From Sarcophilus harrisii (taxonomy: Eukaryota; Chordata; Mammalia; Dasyuromorphia; Dasyuridae): a DNA stretch of 64,000 bases. The position numbers were made by a program, and so were the translations under genes. Below the pieces are notes generated by a model. That model searched no databases, was not told where the DNA came from, and saw only the letters and a list, made by a program, of their open reading frames with translations. Below, piece by piece: positions 1 through 13,400 of this stretch. Each line of letters begins with the position of its first letter. Within the stretch, counting starts at the first letter, position 1. The stretch spans positions 670,687,087 to 670,751,086 of the forward strand of contig NC_045426.1 in assembly GCF_902635505.1 (NCBI RefSeq), given 5' to 3'.

Positions 1-190
1 ATAATGTTTTGGTCATGTATACTTATTGTGTATCTAAGTTATATTTTAATATATTTAACATCTACTGGTCATCCTGCCATCTAGGGGAGGGGGTGGGGGG
101 AGGTAAGAGGTGAAAAATTGGAACAAGAGGTTAATGCTGTAGAGTTACCCATGTATATATCCTGTAAATAAAAGACTAACAAAAAAAAGA
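1..190 (+). mobile_element. Marsupial L1, 3' UTR end
   Basis: This is the last part of an L1 3' UTR in forward orientation. It has the 'tggtcatcctgccatctaggggaggggg' type of segment split over 60-100, then 'acccatgtatatatcctgtaaataaaag' and a short A-run near 181-188. The same string appears reverse-complemented at the right edge of the window and forward near 39.8 kb, which supports a repeat family. The 5' part lies outside the window. Confidence 0.8.
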
Positions 191-2013
191 GAATTACCTG
201 TATGCATTATAGTTAGCAAGTTGGGAAATTCAAAGCTTTTCTAATCATTTAGATCAATTGATTCCTATGCAGAGGACACTGGAAAGCTACAAAGCTACCG
301 ATTGTGTCCTTTTGAAGGTTTCTAGTGTAGTAGGAGAGGTTCTAACTAAATCACTTGACTTTGCTACCTGATTGGATTGCCCTTACTTGGGAGTCAGTTT
401 CAGTGGCACAAACTGGTTTTGTCTGGCACCAAGAGAGTACTCCTTCCCACTCCAACTCCTCTTCCCCTCTCCCCACAACCCCCCAAGCTAAAGGGTGCTG
501 CCAGGCTGCTCAAGTAGGATTGAGGGATGGGACAAAGCATTGAATACAACTTTTGGCCTGGGGAAGACTTTAGGGAGATTAAGGTTTTTGAGAAGATTTC
601 CACACAAACCAGTCAGACAGAATTGCATCAATTTAATTTGATTAGAGAAACACTGTCTCATAGATTGGTATAGAAGTGCAATTACATTGCATGTACATTT
701 TTTCTCGTTTATTTAAACGTACTGTAAAATTGGTTCATGGTAGTATCTTATTGCTAACATTTCAATGTAATATTTTTATAATAGTTGAAAGAAAGAAGCT
801 TAGATTATAGTTGAGATTTGTTACATAAAGTCAAACTTTAGGGACTATATGGTAGTCATTAAATGGTATTGGAAGTGTGTGTGATATTACTGTACTATAC
901 ACTAAATTTGGTTAGAACATCATAAAATGGCTCTTCAAAAACACAAAAGAACCAAGCCACTTCATCCAACTGTGATGTCCCTTAGTTGCATAGAAATGTT
1001 TTTTGTGTTTGAGCCAGGATTTTTGCCATGGGAACAGCAATTATGGTTTAAGGCACTTAGCCAAGAATGCTGTGAGGAAATTCCAATTCTTCTCTTCCCC
1101 ATCCCCCTTTATTGATGTAGTTAGAAGACTGAAACTTTTAAAGCTTGCTGTTGCTGGCATGATCACACATGTATACCACATGTTTAATACAGCTCCTCCC
1201 CCTTCTCCAGATAATTGCTAATTGCTTGATTTACATGCAGTAACCTGTTTTGGGGGAGAAAAGGGAGATTTTGAAGAAATTTAGGGACCAGACAAAGGAA
1301 ATTACTGGCCCAAATTCGGTGATCCTGGGTTTCCTAGTACATTTTTTCTCCTTCACCTTGCTCAGTTTTACTTTGGCAATTCATTTTTGCCACACCTGGC
1401 TTTTTATGCTAGTTTTTGAATTGGAAAGAATATTATAGCTCAGCTAATATTGTTTATCAGTGTTTTGTTTTCCTGTATTGTATATTATCTGGGTCTTCCT
1501 GGAGTCCGATAGAGAGAAGTGCCTGCTTTTTAAAAGAGCTTTAAATTGTATCATTGTGCCTTAAGAGTGAAAGAGGATAAAATGGCACTTGATTCTCTAT
1601 GCTTTTAGCTGTAGGCTTGGGTGTATAGTTTAGTGTACAAAGCAGGAAGAACAACTTTGCTTCACTTCTAAGCTCTAGAATTTTCTTGGCAGTTGAGGAA
1701 CACCACACCTTATATTCATTCATTCTTGTAGCTGGTTTGTTTCATAAGGTTGTTTCCATGGCTTCCAAGGCTTTTTAATTCTAATATTGGAGAGTTAGAA
1801 TAAATTAGTGAAGCAACAAAACATTTTAAATTGAAGTCTTCATATTGCATTCAGTCCCCTTTTAGCTTTAGTAGATTTAGTCAGTTTTTGATCCCAATTT
1901 CTAAATGGATTTACAGAAATTTCAAGTGATTGTTTAGTCTTTTTAATTTAACTGTAAAGTGAGCGCTGGATTCTGTAGAACTCAATGATCCTTAATCATT
2001 ATGGAAAGGGAAA

Positions 2014-2145
2014 ACTAGATATATAGATAAAAATATATAAATAGATATATTATAGATATAAATAGATATATATATATAGATATAATAGATATATAATAAT
2101 ATATATATATAATAGAATTATATAAAACTAGATAATTATAATGAA
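2014..2145. repeat. AT-rich simple repeat
   Basis: Irregular ATAG/AT repeats with almost no C or G over about 130 bases. Confidence 0.85.
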
Positions 2146-2259
2146 AATTAAAATGTTCTTTGCCTCAAGTTTCTAAGTCACTCCACTAAGTTGGAGTGAC
2201 AAGTCTCCTTGCAATTTTCTGAGTATTTGGTCACCATTTTGTGCTATGTGTATTTCTTT

Positions 2260-2390
2260 TCCTCCTGATTCTTTGTAAAAAAATTTAAATTAATTTAAAT
2301 GTTAACACATTAGTCATGTTGTGAAAGAATCAAAAGGAAAAAGCCCTGAGAAACAACTCACCAGAGAAACAGAGGTGAGATGAGATTTTT
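2260..2390 (-). mobile_element. Old L1 3' UTR fragment
   Basis: The segment around 'acattagtcatgttgtgaaa' with the A-rich 'gaatcaaaaggaaaaa' block matches the reverse strand of an older marsupial L1 3' UTR. A sister copy sits at 26.58 kb with nearly the same words. It probably belonged with the fragment at 3010-3125 before a SINE inserted between them. Confidence 0.5.
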
Positions 2391-2395
2391 AAAAA

Positions 2396-2520
2396 TTTTT
2401 TTGGGGGGGGGCTGAGGCAGTTGTGGTTAAGTCACTTGCCCAAGGTCACAGCCAGGACTTGTCTGAGGCCAGATTTGAACTCCTCATGACTTGGTGCTCT
2501 AGCTAGCACTTAGCTGTTTA
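2396..2520 (-). mobile_element. tRNA-derived marsupial SINE
   Basis: On the + strand this reads 'ggttaagtcacttgcccaag', 'gtcacagccagga' and 'aggccagatttgaactcc', which is the reverse complement of the tRNA-like head of the common marsupial CORE-SINE. A G-run marks the left border. Confidence 0.7.
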
Positions 2521-3009
2521 TAATCTTCAGTGTGGAGAATTAAAGCTAGCTGACCAAAATGGGAATATACTTGTAAAGCATCCAGTCCAGAACGACTTGG
2601 GCACACCCCAAGCAAGCAAATACAGAATTGAGAGTGCAATTAGTGTTTTAGCTGTTATCTTCACTTCAAAGGGAAGGCAGAGAGGAGTTAACTTGGTGTT
2701 TACAGCTTGGAGATTGGCTCAGGCCCTGCCAGAGGAGGACCTTTAATAGATAGGGGTACCCTCCTTATGTGCTGGATTGTCCTTGACAATTCTATTCCCA
2801 GGGTAGTTTTTGGATAGGGATGAAGTCATAAAGGCAAGCACCTGGATACTGTTTTTCTTCTCTCTGTCTTCATTGACTCAATGGTGGTATGTGAAGGGGA
2901 GTCAAATTATCTTTGCAAGTCTAATTGCAAAAATGGGAGGGGGCTCATGTGGCCTGCTATCCAGGGCCAGCCTCTCCCCTGCCAAAATTGGTGTTTCTCC
3001 GTCTGCATT

Positions 3010-3125
3010 CTAATTCCATGGTTCTTTTCTCTGGATGTGCATTTTCCATCATGGGTCTTTGGAATTGTCTTTCTTTCATTGCGTTGCTGAGGAGAGCTTA
3101 ATCTTGATTATCGTTACTTTGATCA
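3010..3125 (-). mobile_element. Old L1 fragment
   Basis: The words 'ttctctggatgtgcattttc', 'catcatgggtctttggaatt' and 'cattgcgttgctgagga' match the reverse strand of the older marsupial L1 3' region also seen at 26.68 kb. Confidence 0.5.
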
Positions 3126-3180
3126 GTAGGAAATTTATATCTGGCAATTCTTACAAAGCAAGTTGACCTTGACTTGTAAA

Positions 3181-3372
3181 TCAGTCAGGTGGCCCACTGG
3201 ATATCTTGATCCAGGCATTAGGAAGATCTGAGTTCCAATGTGTCCTCAAACATGTAGTAGCAGTTTGATCATGGGCAACTCGCATAATAATTTGTGTGTA
3301 ATTGTGTGTAATCTGTCCAGTGAGGATAATAGCATTACCTCCCAACTTTGTTATAAGGATCAAATGGGATAA
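3181..3372 (+). mobile_element. tRNA-derived CORE-SINE (MIR/MAR type)
   Basis: Forward tRNA-like head ('aggtggcccactggatat', then 'agatctgagttccaatgtg' at the B-box position, then 'tgatcatgggcaactc'), followed by a MIR-like core and tail ('gtccagtgaggataatagca', 'aaggatcaaatgggata'). It is diverged, so old. Confidence 0.7.
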
Positions 3373-3705
3373 TTTTTTAATTTAATTTTTTAAATGGCAT
3401 TTTGTTTTTCCAAATATATGTAACATAACATAATATTCAACATTCATATTTATTTGTAAAACTTTGTTCTAAATTTTTCTCTCTCCATTATAAACCCTCT
3501 CCCCAAGACAGCAAGAAATCTGATATAGGTAAAAATATTTGCAATTTTCATGTTTGTTATGGCAAAAAAAAATCCATTTCCATGTTTCTCTAAATGTTTG
3601 GTATTTTCTGATATGTTTGAAAAGCTTTAAATACATGGCTTAGTCATAACAGACCATCATATATACGCATTATATATATATATATATAAATAAATCATTG
3701 ACCAA
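3373..3705 (-). mobile_element. Old L1 3' UTR
   Basis: Reverse-strand L1 3' end. Markers are 'tttttccaaatatatg', 'ctccccaagacagcaagaaa' and 'tctgatataggtaaaaat', the same order as the copy at 38.14-38.6 kb. A (TA)n run lies at about 3671-3692. Confidence 0.65.
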
Positions 3706-4114
3706 ACAAAATAGAGTAACTTCTAATTCTGGCATGGCATGTGGAATTCTGCTGGATTTGATTAGAGATCAGGATTTGAATCGGAGTTCTGACACTTAAA
3801 ATATGGCCACTGGTAACAAATGTGTAATTTGGCGTTTTAGGCACTACCTTTCATTAGGGCGGGGGAACTCCATAAATATTTTGAATATTTTATACTTCTC
3901 TATTCCCTTTTGTCCATTTGGAAACATGGAAAATTTTGGCCATGAATGAACGCTATATGAATGAAGCCTCAATCCTAGATTACTTCATTCTTTGGTTTTA
4001 TGGTAGTAGTTTTTGGCTTGTAAAAACAGATACAATAGTTTGTTTCTATGGCACATTATCATCAGTTGTAGAATTCTGAAGCTTAGCTTTGGAAAAAAAT
4101 GAAATGACATACTG

Positions 4115-4245
4115 CTAAATTCCCTTGTTTTCCACTAAATAAGGAAATTGATCCAGAGAGATAAAGTGACTTCATAGCAAAAGCTATACAGAAGGGGTTA
4201 GATTCAAACATAGATCCTTTAGTCCATTGTACATCAGCGGCAATG
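4115..4245 (-). mobile_element. MIR-like SINE fragment
   Basis: The order 'ggaaattgatccagagagat', 'aaagtgacttcatagcaaaa', 'gttagattcaaacatagatc' follows the reverse complement of the MIR core. It is weak and diverged. Confidence 0.4.
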
Positions 4246-4944
4246 AAATGGGAAGTTTAAATAGGAAGGATTAAGATGTTGAGATTGAAAATTAGCTGTG
4301 ATAGTAAATAGTTGATAGTAAATAACAAAAGTGCATTGAAAACAGTAAAAGGATAAAATTGATAAATTTGAACTTGATAAATCCTGGGGAAGTGCCCTTC
4401 AAAATTCAGTTCAATAGTACTTACATTCTCTGGACTGAATATTCTATTCCCAATCTATTTTCTCAACTGAGTAATCTATCAGAATTAATTTTGCTGGTAA
4501 ATTAATAGGGTTTATCATCTGTAATAGAAATTTAGACATGCTTGCTGGGATTTGTTTTACCATAAATAGAAGCTAATGTCTCCTGTGCTTTTTTAATATC
4601 CATTATTAGAATGAGCACCATAGGGGCAGCGAAAACTTAATTAAACAGTATTTTTAGTAGTTCCTCATTCCCTCCCTTTTTTGGGGAGGGGAGATGGGCA
4701 TTTGGTGCTTCAGGAATTTTAATGAAGCAGTATCTAGAATAGTCTGCAGACTTAAGCCTTTTCATTTCTGATTGGAGGTAGGCCCGAGAGGAAGGGAGTT
4801 TTCTACAGAGGAGACCAGGTGGATTTGATCTTAATTTTAATTTATTTTACCATGATTAAAAAGGTGTAAGATCTGATCTTAATTATTCATCTCCTTCTGC
4901 TAGTGCTAGTTATGCATTGCTTTAACCGTGGTGATAATGGAAAG

Positions 4945-5085
4945 TATTAGGTTTGGAGACATAGACTGAAATTATTGATTACTTCTTGGTGAGACTTTGA
5001 AAAGAAATCATTTAACCATTCCTTGTCTCATTTTTCTTAGCTGTAAAATAAAGGGATTGTAATAGATAACATCACATGTAAAGGG
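4945..5085 (+). mobile_element. MIR-like SINE fragment
   Basis: Forward MIR words are present: 'ggtgagactttgaaaaga', 'aatcatttaaccattccttg', 'tctcatttttcttagctgta', 'aaataaagggattgtaata'. It is diverged. Confidence 0.45.
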
Positions 5086-7385
5086 TTGAAATTTGATTTG
5101 ATATTAAAAACAGGAGTTGTATATGTGTTCAAATTCTAACCCCCTTTTTAAAGTGAATTTGGTAGATTCTTTCCTCAACTAAGTAAGTTGGATTAGATTT
5201 CTCTGGTCCCCTTTGCATTTTTAAATCCAGGATTTTATTCTTACCTTGAAAGTCTTGAATTTGTTGGATCACCCCTCAAGATCAGGTATACATGGCCATT
5301 AGCACTTAAAGGATCTATTATTATGCTTGAATTTAGTTATTGATCCTTATCTAAGGATATTTGCATAAAATTACAGAAAAGCTCTATGGTTGGGGCTCTC
5401 CCCACAAAAGATCAGTTCCAACCAAAGCCAATGAGGTCGATTTGAATGCAAGAGTTGCCATGAAAAGTTAAGGTTTTCTTGCCCAAATCACTTAACAGAA
5501 GATTTTCAGTCATCTTGGGTTACAGTTAGTTGACATTTTTATCTTGTCACTCTGTGATTTTTATTTGAGGAAAATTTAAAAATTTTATATACATATTAAA
5601 AGAAGGCTTTAAATAATTCATTTGTAAAGATTTAATTTTGTAGTTGGGGCCTCTAAAGTAGGGCTTTAGGTTTTGCTGTTCTGTAATATAGTGCAGATTT
5701 CAGAGTCTAAAAATTAGTTTTGAGTGCAAAGTGGAGTTATATAAGTAAAATGACGGTGAAATTGAAGAAAAATGTGAAGTTGGTCACATGCTTATTTTTG
5801 GTTCATTCTGCTTTGTGCTGACTTCCAGATTTGTTGGCCCTGCTTTTGGTTTGTCTAGGGCCTTAAGATGAGTATTATATTCTCATTGCACTATTTTTGT
5901 AAACGTGTTACCACAGTTGCCTTGTTTCATAAAATTATGAACTATGGCAGTAATATTTTTTAATTTAAATTTGGCAAACCACACATTTGTGCTTGACTCG
6001 CTCTCCTTTTAAAACTTCATTTGATCACACATTTTAATTGCCAAGTAATAATATTGCATGTGTCTACCAATGTAATACTTTTAATTAATAATATAATTTA
6101 TTTAAATTTAATATTTTTATTTAAATTTTAATATTTTAGCTTAGCTCTTCCCCCCAGTAAAGGCTTGAGTAGACTTCAAAGTAGTTTTAATTTCCAGCAT
6201 GATTTGGTGGAATGCTCATTATTCCAGATTAATTGAGGAAGAGGGTGGAGGATTTCTTTGCTTTTGTTGAATTTCTATACGGATGCTTTTTTGCTCAGTG
6301 TCACTGTCTCAGCCTCAGCTTGTTTTGGTTAAAATTGAAATGGTGAACTTGCATTTTTGTTTTCTACAAATTTAGAGGTAAGGACTTTGTGGTTACTGAT
6401 GGTAGGGAATCATAGCTAGTTCTTCAGACAATTATATAAGTTGCTGTTTTTTTTTTTTTTTTTTTGACCTAGTTTGTATCCTAGACACTGGAATGACTAA
6501 ATAAATAGCACTTGTATTTTGAAGTGATACAGTTACACCACTTGTCACTGGATAGTACTTGATAAAAGAGATAGTGTTTCGAGTAATCTCTGAAAGTGTG
6601 ACAAAGCAGAGGGTATGGTTTCATTGGGGCTGTTGGAAAATAGGACATCTTCCTGTTGGCTGCATTGCAGGGTATGGAAATTAAGGTAGCCAGTGTCCTA
6701 TTCACAAGGAGTTCTTTGTCACCCATTGGATCATTGAAGTCTAGCTTTTTATATGATAATTCAAGACTGCTAAAATCTAACTTTGAATTTTTAACAGCGT
6801 TTTGGTCATAAAGCTCATTCTAACTTTATAATGAGGGACAGAATAGTAAAGAAATTCCAGTAGTAGAAGTGGGATTATTGGGAACATCTGTTGTGTGAGC
6901 CCCAAATAAAAGATAGCCTTCAAAAACTGACAACATGGGTACTTGAAGTGAATTTTTAGTTTCCTTCTGCTTTCTTCCCAGTTCCCATTTGGTCACATCC
7001 AGGGTAATCTCTTGATTTCCCAGTAATTGCTAGCTAATCTTTGATATTATCTTGTAAATCTTAGGGGAACCTCAAATGTTGTCCACTTCATTATCCTGCT
7101 TACTTAAACCTCAAACTTCCAAAGAAATAATCTTAGGAACTTAAAGGAAAATTTTGTCTTTCCTGACTAATTTTCCCTCTCAAGGAACCTGTTACCTCAG
7201 TAATATTAGTTGAACACAGGTTTTTAATTCATTGAAGGCAAGGTTTAAGCTAGCACCATAATAAGTGCAGTATCACTTCATCATCTGATTTCAGAATTGT
7301 TCTGTTCTCAAAAGTACTTGAAATACAATTTAGTAAATACATTCATTTAGTAAATACATCTCACCCTTTTCCTTTTTTCTTCCAG

Positions 7386-7461
7386 CGGGGATCTGACGAG
7401 CTTTTCTCTACTTGTGTTACTAACGGACCCTTTATCATGAGCAGCAACTCTGCTTCTGCAG
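7386..7461 (+). CDS. PTBP1: PTBP1 exon 3
   Basis: Encodes [20 protein letters not shown] and then NSASA, the N-terminal segment next to the nuclear localisation signal. The acceptor is tcttccag and the donor is G|GTAAAA. The first codon CGG follows Lys of exon 2 in human. The exon includes the internal Met after GPFI. Confidence 0.95.
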
Positions 7462-10400
7462 GTAAAATTGCTAGCCAAGTTTTAAGAAACCAATGGCCAG
7501 ATGTTAAGACTTCAGTAGCCTGTTAACTCTTCTCCTGATTTCATCATTCTAATTGGTTTACTGGGAATCTCTTTCTAGTAAATAAGAGCCACCTTCATAA
7601 GGCTACATTCATTTGTTCTTAGTGAACTTTGGGAAATGAATTTAGAGCATGCAAATGTTTTAAGAGCCTGCAGTTGATCTAAGGAACTTGGAAAAACTAA
7701 AGGAATTGCTCCATAGAGGCATATAATAAAGAACATGGAAATTGATTATTTCAACTTTAAATCACCTTTTCTTTACTCAAAATTCATGGTTTGTACTATG
7801 TGGTTTGAGCTGATCTAGGTGTTGTGTATTGAATTAGGGTCTTGAAGCATAAAATTTAAGGAAAGGCTGTGATTTATGATACAATGAGTTTTTAAATGTT
7901 ACTTAATTCTTGTACTTTTTTCCTCCCTTATATGTGCAGAAAGGGTAATCTTTGAAATTTGATTTGACAAATTGCCTTTTTAAAAATGGATATTAATGGA
8001 AATTTTTATATAAGCTGATCTGGGATACCTAGAGCCTGACTGGAATAGTGTAGAATCGCTATGAGAGCTGGTCAGCTGCTTCATTTTAGTCACTAATGGA
8101 AAAGGATTCTTGGCATTATGAGGCATGAAAATTTTGAAGTAATATTCTGAAGGCTTGCTTATAAGGAAAAAGAAAAAATGGTGTTAAAAGGTTTCAAATT
8201 GACATTGCTGAAAGAACCTGAGTTTTGAGTCCTGGTCTTAGAATGGGCTATTAACAGGAACTTCATGTGAACTGAGAGTTGGTCTTACAATTTAATATTA
8301 ATATTAATATTAAAATATTTATTTTCAGCTAATGGAAATGACAGCAAGAAATTTAAAGGTGATAACAGAAGCACAGGAGTCCCTTCCCGAGTAATCCATG
8401 TGAGAAAACTCCCAGGTGACGTCACAGAAGCTGAGGTTATTTCTCTGGGATTACCATTTGGCAAGGTCACCAATCTTCTCATGCTGAAAGGCAAAAACCA
8501 GGTATTCTGTTATATTAATTATGCTGATTAGCCTCAGATTTAAGACTTAGAAAATTGATTAAATAATTTTTCTGGAAAAGCTAGTATTTGGATCTAATAG
8601 CACTTTAGATAATGCTATCTTGTCTAGGTAAAGGAATGTGAGGGCAGAAAGTTTCTTTCCCAAAATACAGGCCTTTGAAGTTTTTATTTGTAGTCCTGTG
8701 GCAACTATTCTTGAAGAAAACATGTAAGTTCCAGAATCTCTCCCTTTACCCTCATTAAGAAGCCCATGTTAAGTTGTGCAAAACAAAACACCTCAAGAAG
8801 TAGAAAAGTTTTGCTTCAACCTGTATACACATAAACTTTATGGTTAGCATTTTTCAAGTCCTTCAGAGTAGTCTTCCATTATTGTTTTGCTAATTCAGTC
8901 ATTCATAGCTTATCATCCCATAATGTTACTATTAATTTGAACACAGTACATTTTACTTTGCTTGAGTTAATGAAGTACTTTTCTAGGTTTTTGTTTTTGT
9001 TTTGGAGAATATCTTAATGCAAAATATCATTGGTCCATAAAAAATAAGATCCAATGATATTTTGCATTAATTTTCCTTTTTCTCTTTTGGGACTACTAGT
9101 GGTATTGCTAGGTCAAAGGATAGGCATATTCTTTGGGCTTCAGTTTATTTATCTGAAAAATGGTGGTGATAACTCTTAAAATTTAGGGTTAATGAGAATG
9201 TCAACAATAAAATTTCAGTTTAAAAAATTGAAATCTTAAAAATCTTTAAAATTTGACCTTGTTAAAGGAAGGTATCGTTTTATAGGGTTAGAAAATGTAG
9301 TTAGATCTTTAGAGAAATCTATTGATTATCCATTTACCCTATTTTTACGAATGCAGAAATAGACTTAGATAAGGTACAGCAAAATAAGGTCAGGTAGTAA
9401 GTAGTAAATTCTAACTAAAGTCCTTCTAATTTAGTATTTTTAAGCTTACCTCATTCCTCTTTTGTTCAGAGAGCAGTTTTTTCTAAATGGAACAGTGCTT
9501 GATATTAGCAATAGTTGGCATAGTAATGTCAGAAGGGCAGCTAGCAGGACCAGTTTTATAGTCCTGAGTAGATTGTAATTAGGAATTGTAGATGAGCAAT
9601 TTTTTTCCTTTGTTCCTAGGACTAGTTCAAGTTTAGCAAATCCTGCTTTCCGATATGAAAATCATGATGCTAAGGAAGATAAACCACTTATGACCCACTT
9701 TAGTCTGTGATTAAAGGTTTTTTTTTATTTTATATATTTTATATTTATTTTTATATATATTTTTTTATTATTTATATATTTATATTTTATTTTAAGCCCT
9801 TTTGACTTTCCTTGTTTGGACAATAGGTAGGTTGCCAGTATGAGTCTGCTGGTGAAATGAGTGCTTTTATGAAGTTGAATGGTACTACACAGTAGCCAGT
9901 AAAAGTAAATTTCATACATGTTTTTAATGATTTTATTTTTCAGTGTTAAACATAGTTTAGGTTTATATGAGAATTTTTAGTTTTTTAGTTAAGACTTCTG
10001 GGCTTTATTCTGGGGCTCAGAAAATGATCATTTATTTGCCCCTCCTTCCTCCAGTACAAGTTTTATCAGAATTTATTTACTGATAGTAGTACCTTGACCA
10101 TTAATCAGCTCATCAAAGAATCCTTATTTTTTAGGCTTTCCTTGAAATGAACACAGAAGAGGCATCAAACACTATGGTAAGTTACTATACCACAGTGACT
10201 CCTGTTCTTCGAAGCCAGCCTATCTACATTCAATTCTCAAACCACAAGGAGCTCAAAACAGACAACTCTCCAAATCAAGCGGTGAGTATTTATTCTCTAC
10301 TTTTATTTCTAAATGAGCTGTCCCCTACTTGACCTCTACCATCTCCAGGTCCTGTTTACCACAACCAAAGAATCTTCCAAAAAAGACTAATAGACATATA

Positions 10401-13400
10401 TTGAGGCAATATGTAATGAAAGAAAATTGGTATATTTTACAATATAAGGTTTCTGAGATGTTGATTTGGCTCCTTTTTTTGAGTTAGGCTCTCAAGGATA
10501 GGATAGATAGGATTTAGATGATGAAAAACAAGTATAAGTGTTCAAAGGTATTCTTATGAGCTCATCAACTCAAGAACTAGGAGCAGAACAATAAAGAGCA
10601 GAAATAGGAAGACTTGTTCTGAAGGGAAAATTGCAATTGGCACAAAAGGTTCAATAAGTTGGTTAGAACCAGGTCATTGAAGACCTTGAAAAGGTAACTA
10701 AGCACAAGAGTTTTTCTAACTTGCTTTGTAAGTTTCTGTTGGAAGAGCTTTGAATTATTGAACAATATAGAGAACAGGGACATCCTAACATCTTGATAGG
10801 TAAGAGGAAGGGGCAAATCTAGTTGATTGGAATTTTGGTCTTGAGGTCTAGACGCTGACTCTGAGCAAGTTATCAATTGGTTGACTAGCAGCAAAGATGC
10901 TGCAAATCTCAGTGAATCTTTAGTAAGTAGGAGGATAGATGGTCATTTTTCTAGGTTCCAGTGTAGTCTCTGGCATGCTGGTTAAAAAGCCAAGAAGATT
11001 GGTATTAGGGGAAAGTTAAAGGGGAAATAGAATTCTAAAAGCTCGGGGTAAAGGTGTATTTCATTTAGTTGTCTCACCCTAATTATAAGATAATTAATAT
11101 TTGCTTTGAATTCTTGAAATTTATTTCATACTAATTTGTATGAATTTTAAATGAATTTCAATATATTCAAGATGAATGTCAAATAAAATTGTATTGGAAA
11201 TTCTGCAGTGTTGTCCTTTGTCAGGAAATAAACACTGTTATGTTTATGTAATAATGACTGTCCTATATTCAAAGCCTTGGATCAACTCAAGGAAAATGGA
11301 AGTGATTATGGGAATAAATTTCATTGTCCTATATCATCTTTGAAGGCATATTGACCCTTTAAAAAGATGAAACTTTGCCACTATATAGACTTAAAATTAC
11401 ATCATGAGAAAATTATTGTACAGTGCAGTTTGCTTTTGAGGACATCCTGTCAAATAAGTAGTAAGTTGTAGTAGCAGTATGCAAATGAAGAATTGGCTAC
11501 ACAAGATGAAATAGTATGAATACCCTGTAGGTTTTGGACAAAGTACAAGTACTAACCAGATGGGAATGTCTTCCACAGCGTGCCCAGGCAGCACTTCAAG
11601 CTGTAAACTCTGTTCAGTCAGGAAATTTGGCCCTCTCTGCCTCTGCTGCAGCAGCTGATGCAGGAATGGCAGTGGCTGGCCAGAGTCCAGTTTTGAGGAT
11701 CATCGTAGAAAATCTCTTCTACCCAGTCACTTTGGATGTACTTCACCAGGTGAGATGAACTATGTGCAACAAGCAAATTGGAGATAACTAAAGATCATAG
11801 ATTTTGTTTGTGACTAGAGCTCATCCTCTTCATAATCCCTCATAGAGAAGATTTTTGTCATTTTTTGAGGGTGAGGCTGCATCATGGAACCATACAGCCT
11901 ATATATCCCTTCTAAGAATGTTTATAAATGAGTAAAGGAATTTGTTACAGTTAACATTTTCAGGTTTTCAAGTTTGGACCCCCTGGAGATCTAAAGGGAA
12001 CTGTGTAGAGAAAGTTGGATTATAGATTTTTGCCCAGAGCATTTATTGATGATCCAGAACATTCATTCTGCTATTTAACCTAATTTCCTTCCTTATTTCT
12101 TTTATATTAAGTTTGACTGCAAGTCAATTGGTCATGTATATAGGTATTTCAGCAAATGGTGAGTTTTGAACTATTGGAGAAATTTGTTCACTTTCTTTAC
12201 AGATTTTCTCTAAGTTTGGCACAGTGTTGAAAATAATAACCTTTACCAAGAACAACCAGTTCCAGGCTCTGTTACAATATTCTGACCCAGTGAGTGCCCA
12301 GCATGCTAAGTTGGTGAGTATATCCACTGTTAGTTTGTAGTGCTTCCTTCCCTCTTTCTTTGAAATGGTTTGAACTTGTGATAGGGACTCTTCTGCTTAT
12401 TCTTTCTCTTTGGGTTCTTTTTCTAGTCTCTTGATGGGCAGAATATCTACAATGCCTGCTGTACATTGCGCATTGACTTCTCTAAACTCACCAGCCTCAA
12501 TGTGAAATACAACAACGATAAAAGCAGAGACTATACACGCCCAGATCTTCCCTCTGGTGATAGCCAGCCTTCTCTTGACCAGACTATGGCAGCAGCCTTT
12601 GGTAAGGATTCTTCCCCATTTTACCAGCTTCTTGATCTAGCCTGGTGGCCACTTTCTGTTCTGAAATGCCAACCTGCTGATTTTTATGTGCTTAAATATG
12701 TGAGACAATTTGCTCATTTGTGTCACTGGCTAAAAAGTTCCCTGCTGCACAGCTGAAAGGAATGTTTAATACATACAACAGTAAGCCCTGTGAAGCACTT
12801 AAAGCAGAAAAACAACACGCTTCCACTGTCACATTTCCGTTTGGGTCCAAAGATGAAAGATACCTTTAGTCCAGGCAAAGACAGTTTTTGTGCTTTTATG
12901 ACATCCTGACTTTTTTTGACATTTAACTTAGGAATTAGTGGGGGAAAGAATACTTTTTACACAAAGCAGAGAATTAAAACACCCTAGATGTCTATATCCT
13001 ATAAATATGACTAGTGATTTTTAAATGCCTTCTCATTTGAGGATACCATAAAACCCCCTTCTAATTAGCTTGTATCCAGTACCCTCAAGAATTTTAAGGA
13101 TCTTTTTGACTCACTGGTTATTTAAACACATTACACTGGGGGGAAAGCGTATGGAGAACATAAAAAAACGTGCTTTTAAATTCTGAGCCTCTCCCTTTAA
13201 AGCAAAGCATGGTGTATATTCAATACAATCTCTTGTTGTTTGGGATTCATTCTGACATTTTCTCCTGGAGGTTTGTGGGTGCGATGATTAGTATTTCGTT
13301 TATTTCTAGGTGCACCTGGTATAATCTCTGCCTCTCCATACGCAGGAGCTGGTTTCCCTCCCACCTTTGCAATTCCTCAAGCTGCAGGTATTCATGAATT

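Larger units (their letters stand above)
191..7385 (+). other. PTBP1: PTBP1 intron 2 (left part)
   Basis: This is AT-rich DNA with no exon that I can support. Human PTBP1 exon 2 encodes a short peptide ending VPDIAVGTK, and no match was seen on the + strand here, so exons 1 and 2 should lie to the left of the window. The interval holds L1 and SINE fragments (listed separately) and A/T simple sequence. The open frames here are short, unconserved and not supported as genes. Confidence 0.7.
8502..10134 (+). other. PTBP1: PTBP1 intron 4
   Basis: AT-rich intron. It holds a perfect inverted repeat (listed separately), a diverged MIR-like stretch near 9090-9200 and another near 9340-9430, and an A/T low-complexity tract at 9717-9795. 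No exon is seen. Confidence 0.7.
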
